NCBI GenBank assembly: GCA_025765595.1
Contig: JAIVFH010000061.1
Span: 62,001-126,000 of the forward strand
Direction of reading: 5' to 3'
Length of the DNA: 64,000 nucleotides
DNA from: Obelidium mucronatum
Lineage: Eukaryota > Chytridiomycota > Chytridiomycetes > Chytridiales > Chytriomycetaceae
Shown: positions 10,602 to 19,749 of the stretch, in pieces
Layout of the letters: every line of letters begins with the position of its first letter
Numbering within the stretch: the first letter of the stretch is position 1
Notes under the pieces: model-generated
What the model saw: only the letters and a program-made list of their open reading frames with translations
Told to the model about the DNA's origin: nothing
The model's database searches: none
Position numbers and translations under genes: made by a program

Positions 10602-12319
10602 ATGTCGAGTGCTCCTCCTCCCGCCGACCTGCGAGTAGCCGACTTGATCCAGCACGGCAAGCAGTTTTAATTTAATTATTAAATAATTTATTTATTGAAT
10701 CGAAACAAACAAACAAACAAACAAACAAACAACCAACAGACGCCGTGGGAAAACACGTGACGCTCGTTGGGTTCCCGTACGACACGGGCTGCGTGCGCAA
10801 CGGCGGGCGTCCCGGGGCGCGCGACGGGCCGGCGGCGTTCATGCGGCTTGTTGTTGAGCGGCGCACGGGGACGGCGGCGAATCCGGAGCACGGCGTGGCG
10901 CTGGCGGGGCTGGGCATCGGCAGCGTCGGGAGCGTCGCCGCGGGGCTCTCGCTCGAGGACGCGCACGCGGCGCTGGCGGCGACGGTCGCGCGCGTGCTTG
11001 GCGCCGGCAGCGTCGCGTTTGTTGTTGGCGGCGGGAACGACCAGGTTTGGTTTTGTTTTGTTTTAATCAAAAAGATTAAAAGAAAAGAAAACAGAGCTTC
11101 GCAAACGCCGACGCGCTGCTGGTGTCCGCGCACGGCCGCGACTGTGGCGTCATCAACATCGACGCGCACCTCGACGTGCGGCCGCAGACCCCCGCCGGCC
11201 TCGAACACAGCGGCTCGCCGTTCCGCCGCCTGCTCGAAGACCCGCGCTTTGCCGCCGCCCAGGCGCGTGACCGCAAGCCGCGCTTTGTTGAGTTTGCCGC
11301 ACAGGGCTCGCAGTGCGCCCAGTCGCACGCGGACTTTGTCAGAGACCACGGGGGCGAAATTGTGTGGCTCAAGGACATTCACGCTGCCTCGTCGGCGAAA
11401 GACGCGTTTGTTGCTACCCTCGACAGGATGGGCGGCGAAAAGCTGTTTGTTTCGTTTGATTTGGATAGTGTTAATGGCGCTGATGCGCCAGGCGTTTCTT
11501 GTCCTTCTCCTATCGGTCTCTCTGCGAGAGACGCTTTGGAAATTTGTTTTGAAAGTGGCAGGAATCCTAGGGTGATTTTTTTTTCTGTCTGTGTCACGCC
11601 GAAGGCGTGGTTCCACTGCCGAAGGCAGTTCTTTTCCGCCGAAGGCGGATCTCCCACCGCCGTAGGCGGTGATTCCTTTTGTTTCTTCATCAACACGCCG
11701 AAGTTTCCACGTCACGCCGAAGGCGTGTTGCCACCGCCGTAGGCGGTGAATCTCTTTCTCTTCATTTCTTTTCATACCGCCGTAGGCGGTGAATCTTTCT
11801 CTTTTCTTTTTCAACTTTTACACCGCCGTAGGCGGTGAATCTTTCTCTTTTCTTTTTCAACTTTTACACCGCTGTAGGCGGTGGATCTCTTTCTTTCTTC
11901 TTTTCTTCTCATACCGCCATAGGCGGTGAATCTCTTTCTTTCTTCTTTTCTTCTCATACCGCCGTATCTCTTTCTTTCTTTTCTTCTTTTCATACCGCCG
12001 TAGGCGGTGAATCTCTTTCTTTCTTCTTTTCTTCTCATACCGCCGTAGGCGGTGAATATCTTTCTTTCTTTTCTTCTTTTCATACCGCCGTAGGCGGTGA
12101 ATCTCTTTCTTTATTTTCTTTTCATACCGCCGTAGGCTCTCTTTCAACTTTCATCTCGTATATTGATGGATCAATCCAACTCTCTCTTTTCATCAGGTTG
12201 CCTTGTTTGACTTGTCGGAATTGAATCCACAAGTAGAAGAATACAGGTCAGCGAGATTGACTGCAATGATGTTTCACTACTTTTTGATGGGTTTGGCTAA
12301 GCGATTGGAATCTTCATGA
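10602..12319 (+). CDS. hutG: formiminoglutamase (arginase family)
   Basis: Ureohydrolase-fold Mn enzyme. In this cluster it should hydrolyse formiminoglutamate to glutamate and formamide. The protein starts MSSAPPPADLRVADLIQHGK. After an intron come HVTLVGFPYDTGCVRNGGRP and FVVGGGNDQ, then metal motifs INIDAHLDVRP and SFDLDSVNGADAPGVSCPSP. The last exon reads VALFDLSELNPQVEEYRSAR to the stop. The usual arginase GG-H is GGGND here. As I recall, Trypanosoma cruzi formiminoglutamase also has Asn at this ligand position, which supports formiminoglutamase over arginase. Exons around 10740-11560 are strikingly GC-rich. The last intron (11572-12196, 625 bp) is filled with hairpin repeats. The first splice junction does not fit perfectly in phase. 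Confidence 0.9.
11595..12140. repeat. hairpin minisatellite in the last hutG intron
   Basis: About fifteen palindromes occur. The first ones have GAA loops (11595-11609, 11615-11629, 11635-11649, 11713-11727). Later ones are mostly CACCGCCGTAGGCGGTG (11655, 11732, 11821 and onward). From about 11770 each hairpin is followed by a T/C-only spacer (AATCTCTTTCTTTCTTCTTT), making a tandem array with a period of roughly 45 bp. Some copies are truncated (11956, 12125), and a few have loop or stem changes (GCTGTAGGC, GCCATAGGC). The array fills hutG intron 11572-12196. Sense-strand loops are GNA, as in hutI. Confidence 0.95.
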
Positions 12320-12556
12320 GACAAAGAGAAGAGGCTGAAATAAAACACATATATGATGTATAATTATATAGTTCCACTTCTATTTTGAAAATGAGTGTGT
12401 GATCAAGACTCCCAATTTGACGAAAATCTCCCACTTCAATTTTTTCTCTTGCTCTTTTCCGAGTGGCTGATTTCGGAAAGTACCGGAATCGGAACTCTCC
12501 AAACAATGGACCAATGACAAAAAAAAAACTAAAAAAGAAAGACAGCGAAAAAAACA
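12320..12556. promoter_or_regulatory. intergenic region before hutH
   Basis: This 237 bp spacer lies between the hutG stop and the hutH ATG. It ends in an A-rich leader with purine runs just before the start codon. It should carry the hutH promoter; no named element is visible. Confidence 0.3.
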
Positions 12557-14194
12557 ATGAGCAAACCCGTAGTATTCCTCGATGGAGAGTCTCTCTCGCC
12601 TGAAGTTCTGTACCAGCTGTCAAAGGGCACCCACGACATTGACCTGACCCCGGAAGCCTGGCTCAACGTGCAAAAGGCAAGAGACCTGATTGACGACATT
12701 GTCGAAAAGGATGCCCCAGTGTACGGAATCAACACGGGTTTCGGAAACTTTGCCCACGTTTCTATTGCCAAAGACGATTTGAGCGAGCTGCCAACGATCT
12801 CTGATTGTGTCCCATGCGGCTGGAACTGGCGCCCCTCTTCCTTTGGGCAGAACACGGATGCTGTCTGCGTTGCGGTGCAATGTGCTTGCAAAGGGATACT
12901 CTGGAATCAAGCCATCGACACTCAAGACAATGGTTTGGTTTCTTTTGCTTACCTTTTTACCGTCTTAACTTTTCACCATACTCACTCATGTAATCCATAT
13001 CAAGATCAAAATGTTCAACTGCTCCACTCTCTCTCTAGTTCCTTACAAGGGAACTGTGGGTGCATCCGGAGACTTGGCCCCCCTCTCTCCACCTCGCCTT
13101 GGGAATGCTCGGCCTCGGCAAAGTCTGGAACCCAAAAACAAACCAATTCGAAGAAGCCCTCAAAGTCTTGAAAGAACACAACATTGAACCAGTAGTCTTG
13201 GGCCCCAAAGAAGGACTCGCTCTCATCAACGGAACCCAATTCATCACCTCCCTTGGAAGCGAAGCCGTCGTACGCGCTGAAAACGCTTGCAAAGTCGCCG
13301 ATATCGTGACTGCCATGACATTGGAAGTCTTGAAGGGAACCATTAAACCCATGGACCCGAAAATCCACCTGGCCAGACCACACACGGGACAAATCAAAGT
13401 AGCCAACCGCATCCGAACCCTCCTCACAAGCGAAACCAAGGACGGATCCCGCTCTGAACTCGGCCTCAGCCACGCCAACTGCAAAAAAGTACAGGACTTC
13501 ATACACTCTCCGATGCACCCCACAAGTACATGGAATCAGCAACGACACTGTCGCCTTCACACGCAACATCCTTGCCACTGAAATCAACTCTGCAACCGAC
13601 AACCCCATGATTTTCCATACAACTCAAGAATCCATCTCTGGTGGGAACTTTCACGGCGAGTACCCTGCCAAAGCGTTGGACTACTTGGCTATCGGCATCC
13701 ACGAGCTGGCGTCCATCTCCGAACGCCGTATCGAACGCCTCGTGAACCCACAGCTATCCGGTCCTGCCCGCCTTCCTCGTCAAGGAAGGAGGTCTCAACT
13801 CGGGCTTCATGATTGCGCACTTGCACTGCAGCAGCCCTTGTGTCTGAAAACAAGGTTCTATGCCACCCTGCCTCTGTCGATTCCATCTCCACCTCGGCGG
13901 CTCAAGAAGACCATGTCTCCATGGGTGGATTCAGTGCGCGTAAAGCGTTGGAAGTGGTTGAGAATGTCGAGAAGGTGTTGGCGATTGAACTCTTGTGTGC
14001 GTGTCAAGCTTTGGATCTGTTGAGACCGTTGAAGACGGTAGGGGTTTTGGAGAAGGCGCATTCTTATTTGAGAAATGAGTTGGGTGTGAAGGCTTGGGAT
14101 AAAGATCGGATTCATGAATCCGGATATCGAGGCGGCGTGGGAGTTTATCACGAGTGGGAAGTTGGTTGAGATTGTTGAGGAGGTTTGGAATTGA
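12557..14194 (+). CDS. hutH: histidine ammonia-lyase
   Basis: First step of histidine breakdown: deamination of histidine to urocanate by the MIO electrophile. The protein starts [20 protein letters not shown]. It has [15 protein letters not shown] with the active-site Tyr region, [18 protein letters not shown], and [12 protein letters not shown] with the Ala-Ser-Gly that forms MIO. Later blocks are [74 protein letters not shown] and [11 protein letters not shown]. An intron follows STLKTM. Single-base frame changes are needed near 12790, 13088, 13495, 13770 and 14118. Full-length homology with intact catalytic residues suggests assembly indels, though a dying gene cannot be excluded. Confidence 0.94.
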
Positions 14195-14363
14195 AGGGGG
14201 GGAGGCGAGAACTGGACGAAACTATACAAAATAAAAGAACAAAACATATCTTATTTTGTTGGTGGTACCAGGTGACGGCTGCATTTAATCATAGTGTTTT
14301 AATCAACATCTGTGATACAACCAAAAACACCAACCAATCAAAAAAAAAAAAGGGAAAAGAAAA

Positions 14364-17300
14364 ATGGTCAACTTTGCAACCGCTGCTTATGCGGTGCTTC
14401 TATGTTGGGTTGCCTTGGTTTCGGCTGCCCCAAGTCGTATGATTGCAGCGTACTTGGTTGATTACAAGATGTCGACTTACAATGCAAAGTCCATCGACTA
14501 CAACTACATCACACATGTGTTTTACGGTGCGTCAACGCGCACTGCCCTCCATACACAGGAAACGTGCTGCAATACTCATTATATTCCCTTTTACAGCATT
14601 TGCCGGCATTGGTGCAGACGGACACGTAACCTTGCCAAGCAACTTCAACCAGTCCGTAGTCGACGACATCCACGCGGGAAAAGCCAAAGCCATTCTCTCT
14701 GTTGGTGGTTGGGGTCCATTCCCATTCTCTACCGTTTTTGCTTCCCAAGCATTGCGTGCTACTTTTGTCAAAGATCTTGCTGCTGCCGTTACCACTTACG
14801 GACTGGACGGAATCGGTACGCAACATACCCACACCCGCACACACACTCTCTTTCTACATTTTCGTTTCCATCACTCCTATCCCCGGGTCTCAATCCCCTT
14901 TCTTTCCTTTACTTTGCAAAAGTGTCTCTTGTTTTCGTGGGCTTGCCCTAGCGGCCACATTTGGGCTTAACCTACAAAAACTCAACCACACACACACAGA
15001 CATTGATTGGGAGTTCCCAAACAGAGACGTTGGCGCAGGACTCCCAACCAGTTCCGCAGATTCAGCAAACTTTCTTGTTGGATTGCAGGAACTCCGTTCT
15101 GCACTGCCTGTCACGATTTCCATTTCCGCGACCGCACCCATCAACGGGTTCATTGGGCCAACTAAAGATGTCTGGATGACGGACTTGTCTGCATTTGGAA
15201 ATGTGCTTGACTTTTTGACTGTTATGGCGTATGATTTGAATGGGTCTTGGGGTGCCTTGACGGGGCCCAACGCTCCTCTTCAAGAAAATGGGGTTAATTA
15301 TGGAGGAAGTGTTGTTTATGGTATCAATGCGTTGAGTGCTGCAAAGTTTCCGCTTAATAAGCTTGTTCTTGGAACGCCAATGTAAGTTTTTTAAGCACTT
15401 CTTTCTAATTACTAAATACACGAATGACAGGTACGGACACACCTTTATCACCACTCAATCCATGCTCGCCAATGCCCCAACCAATCAAGCTGTAACCCAC
15501 AATGGCGCACCTACTGATGTTATGACTTACAGCCAAGTTGACCTTTTCTTGCAATCACTCTACTTTCGAGATGGAATGGACCATAAGTTTGTTCAAAACT
15601 TTGACACCAACACGATGACTCCATGGATTTACGACTCAGTGAGCAGCAAGTACATTACCTACGACAATGAAAGATCAATTGCCGCGAAAGCACTATTCGC
15701 AGGTTGCGTTGGTCTCGCCGGTGTTTTTGCGTGGGAAGCGGCGCAAGATGGAAACCAGTTGATTCCATATTTATCTGAAGTCAACACCTTGTCTACGGGA
15801 ACCGTTTCAACTTGCTTGAAGCAAGTCCTGAACAGCACTACACCATCGCCTATTCTAAACGCAGCCTACCCAACAGTTGATATCACCAGCCGATGTGGCG
15901 CTGATTGGTCCTCAGCTGAAAACACATGTGGGACTATTTGCTTTGGAGCAGACAGCGACTGTCCCACAGGCCAGCACTGTTACGCTCTTTTGGACACGAA
16001 TGCATGTAAAGGAAAAGCATCACCAAGAACTTCATCTGGCTTGACAACAGCGGATGAAACTGAATTATTGACTGCACACAACTCTTTCCGCGATAAATAC
16101 AACATTGCACCACTTGCTTGGGACTCGGAAATTTCGACCCATGCGATTGCTTGGGCTAACCATTTGGCGTCTTTTGTTGGGTGTGTCGATAACGCGCATG
16201 TTAATGGGGATAACATCGGTCTTGGTCAGAATGTGATGCAAGGAAATATTCGAACCTACTATCTCCGAGACTTGTTCGCAGCGTGGACTGCGGAAACTGT
16301 GCCAATGACTCCAGGGGTTTATAATCGTGCTTCACAGGTTTTGTGGGGCGCGTCAACGAAAGTTGGATGTGCACGTGCAATTGGTCGACAGATTGATGGG
16401 GGTTTATGCAGTGTCTTGGTTTGTGATTACTCGGTGGCAGGGAATGTTGCTTCGTTACAATGGAACTCGTTTGGATTTGTCACGAAATCTACTTCGACCA
16501 CTACAACTACAACGACCATTGCCCCAACTTCAACTACAACCACTAAGAGAACAACGCCTGTTTTTACACCCACGCCTACCGCTGCGCCAACCACCACAAC
16601 AGTTGCCCCAACAACTACCGCAACCACAACCACCACGACCAAGGAAACTACCACAACGACTACGACAACTACCTCTGTCCCAACTACTACCACTGTCGCT
16701 CCAACGACCACCACTACTACCACCACCGCCAACACTACCGCTGTTCCAACGACTACCACAACCACGACCACCACGACAACTACCTCTGTCCCAACTAATA
16801 CCACTGTCGCTCCAACGACAACCACCACCACTACCACCACTACCACTACCGCAGCTCCAACTGCTACCACTACCACGACCACCACGACCAAGGCAACTAC
16901 CACCACTACCACCACTACCTCTGCTCCAACGACTGCCGCCATCACTACCACCACTACCGCTGTTCCAACTACTACGACCACGATCACCACGACTAAGGAA
17001 AGTACCACCACCACCACTACCACTGCCCCAACAACTACCACTGTTGCTCCAACTACCACCACCACAACAACCACCACCGGTCTGCCAACAACCACTGCTG
17101 TTGTTCCATCGACAACCACCACCACAACGACCACTTCCGCTGTTCCAACGACTACCACTACCACGACCACCACGACCAAGGCAACTACCACCACTACTAC
17201 CACTAGCGCCGCCCCAACGACTACCACTGTTGCCCCAACTACCACCACCACAACGACCACTACCGCTGTGCCAACTACTACAACTGGTACCACCACGGTT

Positions 17301-18377
17301 GCACCAACTACTGCTGCACCAACGACCACGACTACTGCTACCGCTGTTCTACCATCTACAACAACAATTCCAACCAGCTTCAAGATTCTCAACGTTGTTA
17401 ACGGTACATATGCTCTTCTCAAGGATTTCCAACAAGACGGATGTCTTGAAAGCATTCGCGTCGTTTCTGGCGTTGTTCAATTCATTGACAAGGCGGGAGC
17501 AAACTGTGGACCTTCTGATGTATCGCGATTGAACCAATACTTTGCTGTGAATGCTGCAACAGGGATTTCGGTTGTTACTGGATTCACTGATTCGAAAACT
17601 TTTGAGGTCGCCGTTGGAATCGTCAATGGAAAGTCAAAGAGAGACAGTGTTTTGGATGATAAGAACGCGTGGAGATTCTTTTATGAAGCGGTTCAAGATG
17701 CTACTACTGCTACCACTACTACTTGTACTGGGGCAGCAGAAACGACCGTAGCCACTACTTGTACTGAATCGAAGACAACGTCTGGTTTTGTCAGCGCTAC
17801 TACTACAACGTGCACTGATTCCAAGGCCACTTCTACCGTTGCTGGTGCCAGTGCAACGACTACTTGTACTGAATCGAAGGCCACTTCCGGTGTTGCCAGC
17901 GCTACTACCACCAAGGGTACGTCTGCCATTGCCAGTGCCAGCGCGACAACAACCACTTGTTCCGACTCCAAGTTGACTTCTGCCGTTGCTAGTGCCAGCG
18001 CGACAACAACCACTTGTGCCGACTCAAAAGTTACTTCTGCCGCTGCCAGCGCCAGTACTGCAAGCGTTTCTTGCACAGATTCCAGAGTTTCTGCAGGTGG
18101 CAGTGATACAACTTCTGGCTCCAGCCAGGCGAACACTGCGACTCCACCATCTGCAACCACCAAGTATTCCCCTCCAGCAGGAAATACTCCAACTACTACC
18201 GCTGCGGCCGCTTATGTCGCCCCACCACCTGCTGCGAGCTCTGCTTCTGCCGACAAGTACACTGCTGCTGCTCCAGCCAGCAGCACTGGTGTGACCAAGA
18301 ACATATATGCCTCTGATGCTACTGCTACGCGTTTGGCTTTTGGCTTGATGGTTTGCGTTCTTGCTTGGATGGCGTAA
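14364..18377 (+). CDS. secreted GH18 chitinase fused to CAP domain and mucin stalk
   Basis: About 1200 residues in four exons with clean GT-AG junctions. A signal peptide (MVNFATAAYAVLLCWVALVS) precedes a GH18 barrel with AKAILSVGGWG and the catalytic DGIDIDWEFP, whose Glu is created at an exon junction. VMAYDLNGSWG and VFAWEAAQDGNQLIPYL follow. Next comes a small Cys module (CGADWSSAENTCGTICFGAD) and a CAP/SCP domain (LLTAHNSFRDKY, APLAWDSEISTHAIAWANHL, CSVLVCDYSVAGN). After this are a roughly 290-residue Thr-rich stalk, a globular segment near SFKILNVVNGTYALLKDFQQ, Ser/Thr/Ala/Cys repeats and a hydrophobic tail (RLAFGLMVCVLAWMA) typical of a GPI signal. Likely a cell-wall-bound chitin-remodelling protein. 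The CAP motif usually HFTQ reads RASQ, so one canonical His seems absent. Confidence 0.93.
16492..17370 (+). repeat. Thr-rich (ACN)n mucin-coding repeat
   Basis: Nearly 880 bp of threonine codons with periodic Pro, Ala and Val (units like APTTTTVAPTTTTTTTT). It encodes a stalk expected to be heavily O-glycosylated between the CAP domain and the C-terminal module. ACA, ACC, ACG and ACT all vary, so the repeat is maintained as protein rather than as a simple DNA microsatellite. Confidence 0.95.
17697..18070 (+). repeat. Cys-containing Ser/Thr/Ala protein repeats
   Basis: Inside the chitinase C-terminus a unit of about 20 residues recurs six to seven times: ATTTTC(T/S/A)(D/E)SK.TS.VASA. Each unit has one Cys and a conserved (D/E)SK. 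One copy lacks the Cys part (TTKGTSAIASASA). The spacing suggests a disulfide-linked or glycosylated stalk next to the GPI anchor. Confidence 0.88.
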
Positions 18378-18589
18378 TTTTCTCTTTCGGTCCCTCTTTT
18401 TTTCCTCCGTCTCCAATGTGATATGAGTTTTAGGTAGTACTCTATATTCTAGATATTAAAATAAATAACTTTTCGGTTGTCGACGTCTACACAATTTTTA
18501 ATTTTGGGAGGGAGGATTTCAAATCCCGACAAATGGTGGGCGGCGGCCAAGAACAGACTAATAGAAGAAAAAAATTCAAAACAATCCCT

Positions 18590-19662
18590 ATGCTGTCATC
18601 CCGCTGGGTCTTGGCAGTTTATGCGGGGATTCTCCTGCTTATTCCCCGCAGTCATATTCAAGTGGTCCGCCATCACCATCACCTGCAAAGACGGGATTGA
18701 GAATGTGCCCGCCGAAATTGTTTTTGACCATGCCCAGTATCCAGAAAGCCCGCTGCTATTCCCACCAAACACCAATTCCGGAAGCACTCTCTACTTTGTC
18801 CGACTACAGCCTTGATCGTGTTGCGTTCCAAAACGGCACCACATTCTGGAGCATGAAGGGATGTGGACCGAGCGCCGTGATAAATTTCCACGACACAAAC
18901 ACGTTCCTTGTCACGTGTTACGATGACAACAGTATTCTCCAAGTGAGTTTGGAGGGGAAGACTTTGGCGCGAGTAAATACCACGGAAACTATTGGTGAAG
19001 GTTTCTTGGGACCCAATGACTTTGCTTTGGATTGTTTTGGGGGTGTCTATTTCACGGCGTCTGGGGTTTGGGATGTGTCAGCGCCTGCAGAGGGGGCTGT
19101 GTATTATATCCCGAAGCCGATGGTTGGAGCAGTACTGCTTTCTGGAAGTGATGTGTATAAAGTAGTTGGCGGGATTCATTATGCTAACGGCATTGCTGTC
19201 ATAAAGCAGGGACAGGTTCTATTGGTAAGCGCCACGTTAGAAAACGCGATCCATCAATTCAGCATCGCGAAAAACAAAAAGAATGGTCGAATGATGTTGC
19301 TGAATGGAGTGAAGGAAAAGAAAATTTATTCCGACTTGAATGCCGCTGCGCCTCAGCTTGATTTGGTGGGAGGGTACATGGGTCCAGACGGCATGAGGGA
19401 GGCTGACGGAATAGTTTACGTGGCGCAGTTTGGAGGCGGAAGGGTTTTGAAGTTTAAAGAGAATGGACAGCTTTTCGGCAGTATTAACTTTGAAGGTCCA
19501 TTCAGAAACAACACGAATGTTTGGATTCAAGGGACTACTCTCTACACGACACAGCTGACAGAAGTGGATCTCCCAACAGGAAATCTATACCCAGGAGTTG
19601 TTGTTAAAGTTGATGATACTCAATTGAAGTCTCGCGAGAACTTGCTTTGTGTGATTGTGTAA
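18590..19662 (+). CDS. SMP-30/gluconolactonase-like beta-propeller, secreted
   Basis: A hydrophobic leader (MLSSRWVLAVYAGILLLIP) looks like a signal peptide. The body then reads IENVPAEIVFDHAQYPESPL, DYSLDRVAFQNGTTFW, FLGPNDFALDCFGGVYFTAS, GGIHYANGIAVIKQG and MGPDGMREADGIVYVAQFGG. The repeated PxDxxxDxxGxxYVA pattern is that of SMP-30/gluconolactonase-type calcium-binding six-bladed propellers, which hydrolyse lactones or related esters. It ends ENLLCVIV. Two frame changes separate the leader, the first block and the rest (near 18645 and 18800). They could be indels or an overlooked intron. It lies only about 210 bp after the chitinase stop. The substrate cannot be inferred. Confidence 0.72.
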
Positions 19663-19749
19663 TAATTGCTGAATCCATGAATAAAGTCGCATGAGTTTCA
19701 ACGCAAGCGCACCTTAATGCAGAATATGCTAAGCGTAATTTTGATGTAA

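Noticed and set aside
9650..12140. Mitochondrial DNA insert carrying double-hairpin elements
   Set aside because: GC double hairpins are known from some fungal mitochondrial genomes, but here they lie within nuclear introns with canonical splice sites and no mitochondrial genes nearby.
5672..14194. Recent bacterial transfer of a hut operon
   Set aside because: Genes are on both strands and have many spliceosomal introns, and the proteins look like eukaryotic urocanase and AMDHD1-type enzymes. An ancient transfer cannot be excluded.
16427..17455. A 342-codon minus-strand open frame, extremely Val-rich
   Set aside because: It is the antisense shadow of the threonine-codon repeat of the chitinase (ACN reads as NGT). 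It has no start context or introns and no complexity.
18510..18560. Possible tRNA, from a TTCAAATCC-like T-loop
   Set aside because: No complementary acceptor stem or D-arm could be drawn around it.
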